A DNA stretch of 64,000 nucleotides from Chalciporus piperatus (lineage: Eukaryota; Basidiomycota; Agaricomycetes; Boletales; Boletaceae). A model generated the notes under the pieces. That model was not told the origin of the DNA. It worked only from the letters and a program-made list of their open reading frames with translations, and searched no databases. Location: contig JBBPTG010000030.1 in assembly GCA_038093975.1 (NCBI GenBank), positions 146,452-210,451 on the forward strand, read 5' to 3'. Positions 20,669 to 31,849 of this stretch are shown in pieces. Positions within the stretch are counted from its first letter, which is position 1, and each line of letters opens with the position of its first letter. The position numbers were made by a program, and so were the translations under genes.

Positions 20669-22316
20669 ATGTCTCAGCAATCAACCACAGCAAAGCCTTC
20701 GCTACAGGGGGTCAAGATAAAGGCAAGGAAAGGTGCTGTCAAAGCCCACGCAAAGCACGAACCATCAGGCAAGCCATCGCTCGAAAACTCCAAACATCCT
20801 CGCTTACAGCACCCATTTAGTTTTCAGAGACCAACTTTACAAACATCTCGAAACTGTTCCAGAGAACGATTTCGACGCCTTCGCCACTAAACTCGTACAG
20901 GCAGGTTCAACACTCGAGTTCTTGAAATATGCGGATGCACTCTTCGAAATCATCCTCGTCGGCGGCCTCATCCAACCTGGGGGTTCCTACATCGACGATG
21001 GTGCAGCCACATCTCCCTTCACCGTCTTCAATGCAAAAGATCCTGCATCGGTAGAGGAACTAAAGAAATATGTCGAGGTTCTCAACAAACTCATCAGAAG
21101 GTAGACTCATCTGACATCTTCGAGTCCACCTCTCATTTTGCGATAGATACAAATATCTTCAGAAACCGCTGGAAGGACAAACGCTTCCTACTCTCCTCCA
21201 GTATATCAATCGGTGGTCGAACGCACAGCGAGACAAACTCGCAGTGACAATCGGACTTCTTCTCTCCCAAGGCATCGCCAGCTCTACCTGTCTACAGAGC
21301 CTCACCAAGGATCAGCTCGTCAAAAATGGTCCGTAAACTCGTTTCTTCCTCGTTGTCATATAGTTTTACCCACGTGACCACATTCCAGATGCCTCTGTGA
21401 CTGTTCTAGCTATGATATTCCGAGCCTATTTGACAGATCAATCGATGGACCACCTTGCTGCCGCTCTAAAGCGTGGTAACATCAAAGATCTTCTCCTCTT
21501 CTTCCCTCCAAACCGTAGGGACCCCAAGATTCTTGACGAATTCTTCAGAAAGGAAGGTCTTCCCCAGGTAGCAGAATGGTTCACCAAGAAGCAATACGCC
21601 CTTGCCAAAGAAAGCATGGTCACCGAGCTCAAGGATCTTTGTGGACAAGAAGGGTCCGCGGAGACCGTGCGTGTACTTTGGTTGGTTGGGTCGGTGGGGA
21701 CGGCTGATGGGGTTGCCCTGGCCAGATCATTTCAGCGATACAAAGCAAGCAAGAGGAACAACCACTCCCCGATATAGAGCTTATTCAGTGCCTCTGGCAG
21801 GGTCTCATGGCAACTGTGGATTTCAGTGCTCGACCAGACCAGATGGAGGGCCTTGCCCTGCGCGAAGTCGCTGTAAGCTCCGCACCATATATCTTCATGT
21901 ATCTCCACTATAAGATCTAATGTGCGCAACAGAAATTCTCCCCCATCCTCGAGGCATTCTGCAAGGGACCGAAGGTCGAAGTCGCATTAATCAATCAAGT
22001 GCAAGTACACTGTTACGAAGACACTCGCATTATGAAGGCATTCCCACAAATCCTCAAGGTAACTATCGCCTATTGCGTTCTGTAGTTTGAGTCTTACCCG
22101 TCCTTCATAGGTTTTATACAACCAGGACTGTGTCTCCGACCAAGCTATTGTTTATTGGCACCAGAAAGGATCCAAGCCTCAAGGGAGGCAGCACTTCCTC
22201 AAGAGCACAGAAGCGCTCGTCAAGGTGTGATACTCTATTTTGCCTTCCCTTTACATCCAAGGTCATACAGACTCTCGTAGTTCCTTCAAGAGGAAGACAG
22301 CGACGAAGACGAGTAA
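20669..22316 (+). CDS. eIF5-mimic protein (BZW1/2-like, W2 domain)
   Basis: BZW/5MP proteins bind eIF2 and eIF3 through a C-terminal W2 (HEAT-like) domain and restrain initiation from poor start codons. The ATG at 20669 gives MSQQSTTAKPSLQGVKIKAR, then KGAVKAHAKHEPS. A GC-AG intron (20769-20820) joins this to VFRDQLYKHLETVPENDFD. Conserved blocks follow: KLVQAGSTLEFLKYADALFE, IILVGGLIQPGGSYIDDG, then exons with YKYLQKPLEGQTLPTLLQYI and DASVTVLAMIFRAYLTDQSM. The W2 domain covers IIEAIQ-like to C-terminus: LPDIELIQCLWQGLMATVDF, FSPILEAFCKGPKVEVALIN, VLYNQDCVSDQAIVYWHQKG. It ends FLQEEDSDEDE, the acidic box typical of W2 proteins. The stop is at 22314-22316. Confidence 0.93.
20769..20820 (+). 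other. GC-AG intron in the eIF5-mimic gene
   Basis: The donor is CAG|GCAAGC and the acceptor is TTTAG, 52 nt. No GT donor lies between the last conserved head residues and the acceptor. Removal joins KHEPS to VFRDQLYKHLE in frame, matching family order. Confidence 0.75.
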
Positions 22317-22740
22317 ATTCTTGTCATCATTATTTTACCACCACTGGGCATTGTGTATTGATTACATCAATTACATCTCTCCGGATCGCGCTGTTCGCGA
22401 GAGATTTCCCATTTTTACTCTTAAAATACTTTTCGGTTGACGAAATATATGGCGAACATCGGTACGTATAAACACTGAAACGCCAGACAAGAAACTATAA
22501 ATAAATGGAGAGCCCAGCTACCCAACATACACGTCGAAGGACGAATTTGGAACCTTGCAAAGACGATTACAGTTTCGAATAAGACACACAAACAATGGCC
22601 ATCTTGCGCCGATACCGGGGGGGACGATCATGCAGCACAGACAAAGGCCCATGGTTGCCTTTTGTACATAGATACGAAATCGCAGATAGAAAAAGAAGTC
22701 GTTAATTCTACTCGTATGAAACTAAACAGAGGTGAAATAA
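22317..22740. other. Convergent 3' flank
   Basis: 424 bp between the eIF5-mimic stop and the transcription factor stop. An AATAAATG run near 22499 could serve polyadenylation. There is no gene signal. Confidence 0.45.
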
Positions 22741-25700
22741 TCACCAGGCTTCGGGCATAGGCGCAAAGTCTCCGGACCAACCGTTTGTCCCGTGCATATT
22801 CAAGAAGATGCCGTCTGAGCCGTTGACGGGAAGGCCGAGGTCCGAGAGGCTCTAAAAATGACGCGATTGATGTTGTCTGTGAGTAAGACATGCAAAAATA
22901 GGCATGGTCACCGACCTGCTCTTGTATCCAGACGGGAATTGTTGAAGGGTTTACCATACCACGATCGCCGGGCCAGGAAAAGCCGAGCTCTTCCATGGTC
23001 AACGGAGGAGGTACGGCTTGGGTGTCTACGTAGGGGCCGACCATACCTTCCGGCAATAGTGGAGGAGGCAAGTTTTGAATTGGTGCGGCAATGCCAGGAA
23101 TCATGCCGATTCTGCGGCGGAGGTTTGCAAGCATAATACGCAACGTCAGTGCATAGCTGGCCACTCGACACATCAGAGGTATGTCCGGAAAAACCAAATA
23201 ATAAAGCTGACCGTTCTGCTGCTACGTCGGATAAAAGTTGGGCCAAGTGCTCAACTTGTGTTGTTATCGCAGCCAAGTCGAGTTCTGTCGGAAAGAGGTT
23301 GGCCATTTTAAGCAAGAATAAGCCAGAGAAAGCCAAAGTGACGAGGCTATCGTGAACTGCATAGCGAAGGGCAGCTCTGCGGAGAAGTTAAGTTATCTCG
23401 CCCTGAGATGGATAGAGGAAGGCAACATACCGGTACGCGGTGGAATTTATAAAAATGGATAGACAGTTGAACGCTGCATCCTTCGCTTGGAATGCCAGCT
23501 CACGCTGCTCGAACGGCATCTTGTCCCACGACACCCCACGCAGTGCAACACAGACTACCCAAAGCTTTGCATAGTGGAGTTCCCCAGCAAGAATTTTTCG
23601 CAGTAATGATTCCTCGTCCATTGTCTGACCTGAGATGAAGGGGTATGAGGGAATAGTCTGAGGGGAAAGAATTCTCGTACGATGTAGTTCATCACAATCT
23701 GCCCACCACTTATCTAGGGCAGCGTTGGCTCTGCGGATGAAGGCGAGCGTATTGTGGTTGACCTCCCCATTCAAGGGAGAAAGAGTCTCATATATTTGAG
23801 CTATACGACCGTGTCATTACAGGAGCGAAGATGGAATCAAGGAACATACTTTTCTGAGCAATAAGTTCAACGAGGGAGACAAGTCGGACATCCGTCGGCG
23901 ACGCCATACGATGTGTAAGAAGGAGACGACAGTGCTTGATCGAGCATTCATCTCGTAAGACGATAGGCCGACCTGTTCCCAGGCTCATCCTATAGAGTAG
24001 TGATTAGCTAGCTGTGACCTGTGACACAACGGAGGGGAAACTTACTGATGGTCGAACCAGTAAAGGCACAACCAAATCCGGGCGGAGACAACTAACACGC
24101 TCCTCAGTTGGTTTCCGTATAGTCAAATGTATGTCACATACCAAGGTCCCTTTCCTCTTCCTCGGAACGCTGCTTCCCTGGTTCATCGGCAAGCTTCTCT
24201 AGAGCACGGTGTAAACCTAGATCTAGTGCCATGCGCATGGCATGGCCACTCGGGAGCCATCCGTTCGTGCTCCAGGCAGCCAGGAGCAACATCCCTGCAA
24301 GAAACCATTATCTACCGTACGTCTTCCGAATACAAAAATGCTCACCCATAACTGCTTCTTTCCTGACCACAGGACCGAACAATGAGGATCTAGCAATGCC
24401 CTGTGCCTCCTCCAAGCATTTATAAAAGGTAGGGCTGAGGGGTGCATTTCCGCTGCGAATTTTGGACGCGATCGCAAGGATAGCATCAAATGTCCATGGG
24501 GTACGCTCCATCAGACTTTCAAATGTATCGTAGTCCGGATCAAAGAGAGGGATAAAAAGGTGGCAGCCAGCAAAGAAACTGGACGAGGTCAGCATGATTG
24601 ACGGGTTGCCTAGAGGGAAGAGCTTACATGTGATAGAGTTCTCTGGCTTCGCTTTCGGCTACAAGCCCCTGAGGAGTCCCATCAGATCTGTTGACGTTGC
24701 AGTAAGGCTCGAGAAGAATATACATACCTTTTCAATGACATGTGGAAATGCATTCCTGGGTATCGGTTCCGGTCGCGAGCGCTTTTTCACACTAAGGCGA
24801 ATGCATTTGGTGAAGGTAGATCAAACCAAAGCTAAACGAGAGCTTACATCTGTGGAGCGGTGGATGGCGCTGCCGCGGCTTCTGCAGCTGCATTGGCTAA
24901 CCCTTGAAGAGCCTCAATAGGGGCATTGAGCGTAGCACGTGGAAGCGTATCTTCGGACTCGTCCTCAGATGATGCTGCGGTGCTGGGAACAATACCATAG
25001 GTAGCATATTTGTGCGGCTAGTTGAGTCGTTTAGCTGCCTGTGGCATCTTCGAAAGCCCAGAGGACGTACCGGAGGAGCAAAGCCGGGAAGTGGAGGAAA
25101 GCTGGATCGGGAGATGGGATCGGGATCATGAACTGTGTTTAGACATACTGGACGTACTGGCTGCGAGGATAGGATGGCCCGCTATCTCGACTCGAAGTAG
25201 ACCCTATGGCTGTGGAGAAACCAGATTGTTGCTGATTATTCGATTGACTTTGGCTTTGTATTGCGGACAAGATGCGGTCTAAAGACGACTGCATCCCAAT
25301 CATCTGACTCTGCATGACCTAGGGAGCAGAAATGCTTAGCGTTTGTCCAGTTATGATACACCCCCAATTTACCAAATACTGGCCCTCGAGGCGAGATAGG
25401 CGTCTATTTGATGTTGTCAGAAAAAGATGAAAAAAAGTGAATTTGGATGCGAAGCACATACTCCACGCTGGCACCAGAAGTCGCTTGAACGGTCTTCTTC
25501 TCCGGTTTCTCGAAGATGCATGGCGTACCACTGAGTTGACATCGACGACAAGGTGCCTATCCGAGATGGTACCGGGCCGGTGCGGGAGGACGGGCCAGCG
25601 AGTTAGCAGATATAATCGAAAACGTGGACGAGAACTTGCCTCTCCTTCACATCTGTTTTTGCCCTTTCTACAAGCAGTGCAAGCCCTGGCACCGCGCTTC

Positions 25701-25843
25701 GGAATGTGTGAGGAACTGTGAGGTGGTGTCGATCCCTCCGGGGACATGGCCTGTTGACCGTTGCTGCTGACCGGGACCATGCTATTCGTTCGTCGTCGCT
25801 TTGAGGGTATGTCCGAGCTCGTCGCGATTGGAGACAGAGACAT
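22741..25843 (-). CDS. Zn2Cys6 fungal-specific transcription factor
   Basis: Nuclear regulator; the target pathway is not evident. The ATG at 25841-25843 gives MSLSPIATSSDIPSKRRRTN. The binuclear zinc cluster is ACTACRKGKNRCEGE joined by a GC-AG intron (25557-25639) to APCRRCQLSGTPC, giving exactly CX2CX6CX5CX2CX6C. A linker and likely coiled-coil dimer segment follow (RLSRLEGQYLV, then a Gln-rich stretch). The fungal_trans middle homology region contains FFAGCHLFIPLFDPDYDTF, TFDAILAIASKIRSG, AAWSTNGWLPSGHAMRMALD, LGLHRALEKL and YWFDHQMSLGTGRPI. The C-terminus has LAGELHYAKLWVVCVALRG, then Pro-rich PPPLLPEGMVGPYVDTQ and NGWSGDFAPMPEAW. Roughly a dozen introns. No metabolic gene cluster lies next to it. 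Confidence 0.92.
25557..25639 (-). other. GC-AG intron inside the Zn2Cys6 motif
   Basis: The donor on the minus strand is GAG|GCAAGT, the strong GC-AG consensus. A CTAAC branch site lies near 25600 and the acceptor is GGATAG. 83 nt are removed in phase 0, joining CEGE to APCRRC. The nearest GT would shift the frame and destroy the second half of the zinc cluster. Confidence 0.8.
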
Positions 25844-27492
25844 GTTGTATGAACTAGTGACCTTGACCTGTTCAGGTATCGTGCTCAGGCAATCTTTTCC
25901 GGACAAACGCTTGGCACGTGCGAACAAGTAAACAAACTGTCTTTGACAAGTTTTTGATGTACAACTCTCACATGATCTCACACCAACTCTCTCGGAGTCT
26001 CCACTTGCAGTTACCGCCGACCATCGCATCAGTACAAATTTGTAAAGCAACTATTTCAAAGTTCAGCCCATCTCGGTTGTCTTCTTCATGGGAACTAATT
26101 ATACTTCTGTCATATCTTTGGCGTATCATTCTCCAGCCACATCCAACTCCGTTCCTCCACCTCGCAATTGAGGTGACCATCCGTCCCATACTAACTTGGT
26201 CTACAGTACTTGATCCCAGTTGCCTCATCGAGGTCCCTACTAGCCAAGTCTTTCGAGATCAATACGTGGTGGAGATGTATGTTCCTGTAAATCTACCGCA
26301 ACGTATTTGTCAACGCTGTCCCCACGAAGCCCCACGACCCCGCAGTGACCCCGCTCATTCAAATTCTGAATCATAGGCTTTCTGACAGGCACGCTTACGG
26401 TAGAGCCGTGTTACAGCGCGTAACCAGTTGCATTGCCATCCATACAGGGTCACAGATAAGAGGTCGTGACACTCGGGAAGGCACTTGTGTACAACCGTCT
26501 CGACTTTCATATTCAGTGCCATGAACAGGTTGGATGTTTGGTTTACATGCAATATTTCGTCCCCGCTCCATCGCGCCTCATTCATCCACATGTCGCTCGC
26601 ATGTACATACGATTCAATACCTCTCGGATAGGGTCGGTGTATCCCCTCGGATTTCTCAGAACGTTTCAGAGGAAGACGACCACGAGGAGTGCAACCTAAC
26701 CTAATGCTCACGTACAGCACTGTTGATGGAAGGATCCACTCCATCGGGAACTCCGAGGGGGAGGCTATACGCGGCCTGGACACGGGGTGGTTCAATACAC
26801 CAATAAGGTCCGACAGCTCCCCTCGTCCCTGAAACCAAACGCTTCTCGAGCACTATAGGTATGCCATCCCCATGAGTTAGAGGCTTTCTGGGGCAACTGA
26901 CTACGCCCTCGCAGGCCTCACGTGTGAATCCACCTATTTCTGTCAAGCTGTTGCTTCGGAGGCCAGTTACTCTGTTTTCTTTGATTGGAACATCCAGAAG
27001 TTCGCTTGGTGGACGCCTTGGTGTAGACAGGTGGGCTAAACGAAAAGCCCAGGTTAATAAGAAAATGGAATCACCTCTCGAGGTGTTTATTCAAATGTTC
27101 GAGTTGAGGGCACTACGCCTGGAAGTACTGTAACACGGTGGATGTAAGACAAACCCAGTTCGCTCCACTACGACCGGCGACCTCAACTGAAGTACATGAC
27201 ACACTGCATTGCGTTAAGGAAACCCTGGAAGGGCCCAAAAAGACAACCCGGGACAGTTCGTTCTAATGATTAAATGAATGGGGACTTGAAATATCCGACC
27301 ATCTGCCGAAGGGCAAAGATCCACAGTTGGGTGTCGATTAAGCAGATGGGAATAGTTAAAATATGCCAGTGGTGCTTTGCAGCGTGTTTCAACACGCCCT
27401 GAGATCTCATCTCATCTCGATAGAACAGAATTATCAGCGAAAAGCAACAAGTGTCTAACTACTACAAAGAATCAGCACGTCGGCTACAACGG
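25844..27492. other. 1.6-kb gene-poor interval
   Basis: Contains the promoter of the Zn2Cys6 gene near 25.9 kb and the 3' flank of Ctf4 near 27.4 kb. Minus-strand open frames 26355-26795 and 26701-26946 overlap and read plausibly (for example SGTRGAVGPYWCIEPPRVQ), but no domain, start context or splice chain supports them. They could be a decayed or lineage-specific gene. Confidence 0.35.
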
Positions 27493-30400
27493 TTACTTCT
27501 CTACGGGCTCCTCCTCCATGTCAGCGCCAGCCGACCTGGGGGATGGGGGCGGTGATGGTTCCCACTCAATTGGAAGGTCGTCGTCGATTGGCTGGGTATC
27601 TTCGGTAGCAATCTTTTCAGAGCCCTGAGTTTCTACTAGGGTCGCGGCTTCGGATAGAAGAGGGGGTGTTTCGAACATGTCGACATCTGGATCCTGACTG
27701 GTCGATGCTGACGCCTGGGTATCTGCTGCACTAGTTTCAGGCACCTCGACGTTCTTCCGCGACTTCCCTTTCTTCTCCGCCGGTGGCTTGGAAGGAAGCC
27801 CAAAAAGTGTTGTTTGCCTCGATAGTTCTTTCTTTTCCTTCTCCTTCCCTTTCCCGTTGGCGGCACCTAAATCCGGTGTCATCTAGCGTGACTCACACGA
27901 AACATGAGCCAAAAGTAGCTTACGTTGTTTTCCCTTGTCCGTTTCAACGGCCTCAACTTTGTTGAAGAAACTCTCACTCTTTTGAATCGACTTGTTGAGC
28001 TCAGGTTTCCGCGCGAACGGATTCCTCTTCGCTTCTGCCACGGACTTGCGAGCGAATGGATTATCCCCTAAGAATCTTGTCAACCAACTACATCTCGGAG
28101 AAGTTGCTCGGAAACCTGCTCACGCTTAGGAGAAGGGACGTGAGACTCTCCAACTGCCCGTCTCTTGGCATCCACCTCGGCGCCGTTTGATGCGAACTCA
28201 TCCTCGTCGCGTTTCCGCTTCCCTTCTGGGGAAGCCGAGCGCGCCGGGGTTTGAGCATGGGTGGACAGTCGAATAGGTGCGTTCATGGCAGTGAAGTCCG
28301 TACGCTCGACGACACCTGTTGAGCGGGTCAACCCGGGCCTGTCAACTTTAGGTGGAGGTTTGAAGTCCTGCAGAGGTTTTGGTCGGTCCATGTACGCATC
28401 TTCCTCTTCTAGGAGCCGCCTTCTTGCCCGTGTCTCTTCCAGGGGGCTCGGGCCATCCTCACGCCACCGCTTGATTGCGTCGATCTTCTCCTGCAAGCCT
28501 ATTAACTTGTAGAACCCAGCGAGCTGGCTGGCGGCGGCGATAGAGTGGGTGTAGTGTAGACGCTTGGTCAACTCCAGAACACGGGGGGCTTTGTCGGCTT
28601 TGCATGCTGCTTGTATGAGCTTAATGATCGATTTGTCGAGTTCAACTTCTCGCTTGTCGAGATCGACCGACGTGAGTTCATCGCCGAGGGCATCACGAGC
28701 CAGGTTAATATGTATACGTTCCCGAGCGAGTCTTCAAAAAGCGTAAGTAGAATGCGGGAAGAACACAGCAGTGACATACTTCTCTTCAGTGGGCGATTCG
28801 ACTGGGTCTTTGTTACGGAATGGGAGTCGGACAGGTAGCTCCTGTGTGATGGGTCTTGGAAAGCCAGGATGTTCTTGTTTGCCCTAAGATAATCCCCGAG
28901 TTTAGCCCCACAATACTCCCATCGAGCTATGTAGGGTACCTTCAAGATGACACACGTAAGGGTATCTTGGGACAAACCAACAGGCCAATATGATTCGTCT
29001 TTCCCCTGTTTGCGTTCTAATGTATTTGTATCCAGAAGACGCACCCAAGTCGCACGGTTGGGCCGCCGGAAGTTGATCATCATGTGCACATAACCTGCGG
29101 AGTCGTATATTGCTGGAGCCTACCAACGTCACCTATGGCATACCGAGGGATATGATGGAAGACGTACCCCCTCATCAGTTATTCCGATCCACTTGAGAAC
29201 GTGGCCTTTTGGTATAGGCAACGGCTTGGACTGCAATACCTCAAAATCGTCAAAAGATATCAAGGTTGCCATCAACCCTTGCGAGCCTGGGTCGCGAAAT
29301 AAATCAAATACCACACCCGAGGAGTAAAGTTACATACCATCGATAGTGGTGGAACCTGGCCGATGTATAACAACCACATATTCCTCACCAGCAGCCATAG
29401 TCACAAACTCGCCCTCCAAACCCAACACGATGAGTTCGAGACCAGAACCACTCAAAAACGTGAGGTCCCCAGCGGTGGTAGCAATCACGACATTGCCTTG
29501 GCCTTGAATGTCACCCCCAGACGACGATGGATCTCGCAGTGAGCGCATGGGCCGTTCACCGCCGGCAGCCAGACCGAGGACTCGCTGGCCTAAGGGAAGA
29601 ACATACTTCCATTCGCCCTGTGAAGACCAACTTCCGTACGGTTTGTACGTCACCTGCGCGGGATGATCTTGTTCAGATGGGCATCCAAGAAGCACGCCGC
29701 GCTCGCCTACAACGATACCCATTAGCAGTGTAGAACGGGACACCCGAGGACACTCGCCTAAGTATCCCACGTCATATTTGAAGGGATCCGTAAAATGATA
29801 ACTCCTGCGAGTCGAAAGGTCATGAAAACCGACGTTAAGTATATGATGTGTATCTTGGTCCGTGACGTCAATCCATCCGACCATGTTATATGCTACAAAG
29901 AAGGTTCATGTCTTGCAAAGGAACCGCACACTGAGAGCATTAACATACCCAGGTAGCGTTTCTTGTTTTCCATCGGCGTTGAACCTGGCTGGAAAGCTGC
30001 CTGTGCCTTTGTAATGCTGACTGTAGGCTCTCAACTTATGGAGAATAACATTATTCGAATCAATCAACTTACCCATCTCCTTCACAAAGCCATCCGCGCC
30101 CCCCCTTCCACCAGCGCTGTCGTCCTGCTCGCCCTGCATTCCACCGCCAAGGTCATCTATAATCCAATCATCGCCATAGTCATCGCCAGCCCCAGATGTA
30201 ACATCGCGATCTGGGATAGCTGGATCATCTCCCCACGGAGTTGGGGTGGATTTGCGCTTGACGGACACGCCTTGTACGGCCCCGGTAACGCTCGGCTTCA
30301 CGGGATCTGGTGAACTTGCAGGAATAGGATCCCTCCACCAGGTTAGTATTCCGCCCGTATCTGCCCAAGCAAGGAGGTTCTGTGACGGTGAGAACGCAAT

Positions 30401-31674
30401 TTGCGTGATCAATGCATCGGGTGAACCAGCATGTCTATCAACACTTTGTCAGGCACACTTTTAGGCTCAGAATATTCCAAACTCACCGCCAAAGGACACG
30501 TTTTGTCTGTGTGCTCCAGATGAGGATCTCTTCTTTGCAAGCACTCGCAAGATACACTCCATTAACTGACAGAGCGAGCGCGGTTGTAGCCCCTGTGGTG
30601 TTAGGGTCCGAGAGCGAAAAAGACTTGTCCCAGTTCGGTCGTGAGATAGCCACGATTTCTATTCGCGAGGGTTGAGTTCGAACGGTAACAATGTAAGTCA
30701 AAGAACGCACCATGGGTCCTCGAAGATATGAAGAAATGGTGTCCAGACGGGTGCCAGACCGCAGAACAGTCGTGCATGAACTCAGTGGATCTACGTCAGA
30801 ACCGCATTAGCGCGGGGAAGGCACAAAGAAATTCCAATGGCATTACTCAGTGTCCCCCACGGCTGGGATGATACCATCGATAAGCTTCTCGACTTTTGGG
30901 TCACCTCCGGAGACGTCCCACACAGTTATTGTACCGTCAGCTCCACTAGCAACCTGAAGTTCATCAGACTATGCATTGTATGAGACACAAGCGAAGATAT
31001 ACGAACGAGTATGTTGCCCGAGGGGTGCCATGATACTTTCCGTACACACTTCTTATGACCACCCAGGACTTGTACATTCGTCACGTCTTTCAGATCCACG
31101 ATCTTGACGGTGGTCTCACTGATGTTTTGTGAACAACCGAGTTGGGGTGGATACGGGAGAAACGTACTCTGTCGCAACAGCAACGCGCTTCCCTGCTGGG
31201 TCCATAGCAAGAGCTCGAATAGAGGCGCCCGCAGCGTTCACAATGAGACCTTGCAGATCGGGTTTCCCGTGCGGATAACTTCGAACTTCAGAGTCTTTAC
31301 TCCCAGATAGCCAATGATCATTCTAGCGCGACAAATTTCAGATTCCAGCGCGTATTCGTCAGCTTATAGGGAAACTGGTACGGGACGAAGCAACGAACAG
31401 AGCTTGCGATGGCTGTAATTCCCTCGTCTGCTTCGTAGGCCACCTCTGGTTCCTGATATTGATCCTTGTCCATTTGCCATATTCGCACCAGGCTGTCTGA
31501 GCCACCAGTATACGATAGCCTGATCATTGAACGGGACGAGCATCCCAAGATACCTCGTTAGAAACGAATGGTAATTGCATTAGAAGTGACCCACTTTCCG
31601 TCCCGCGAGAAGGCAACGCATGTATATCCAGGTTCGTGCGCAGAATTTGTGAGCGTTTTGCTTGTACTCGCCAT
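27493..31674 (-). CDS. mcl1: Ctf4/Mcl1 (AND-1/WDHD1) replisome hub
   Basis: Trimeric hub that couples the CMG helicase with DNA polymerase alpha and cohesion factors. The ATG at 31672-31674 gives [22 protein letters not shown]40 repeats follow: [52 protein letters not shown], and later [20 protein letters not shown]. The middle domain (SepB/Mcl1 beta-propeller) has [58 protein letters not shown], and [19 protein letters not shown]. The C-terminal helical part includes [20 protein letters not shown]. The tail has a duplicated NPFARK motif, a KSESFF segment, and QTTLFGLP, a PCNA-box-like sequence, and ends in an acidic stretch. Many short introns. Size and order match fungal Mcl1. Confidence 0.92.
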
Positions 31675-31849
31675 GGTCAATGTCCACAAGCACCTAGGAA
31701 ACGTCTTCCACTTTGGCGCGTATGTCACACGGCGCGTCCCGTCACATAACACATGATCTGTGTGACATTACATTACAGCCTTAATACGTCGAGTGAATGA
31801 ATACAAAGTACTAGGAATTGCTATGAAAGTGCTACGTGAACCGTACGAA

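Noticed and set aside
22741..25843. Zn2Cys6 gene as the regulator of a secondary-metabolite cluster
   Set aside because: No polyketide, peptide, terpene or tailoring enzyme gene lies nearby; neighbours are housekeeping.
26355..26946. Overlapping minus-strand open frames of 146 and 81 codons
   Set aside because: No domain, no splice chain, and overlap in different frames. Left as gene-poor sequence.
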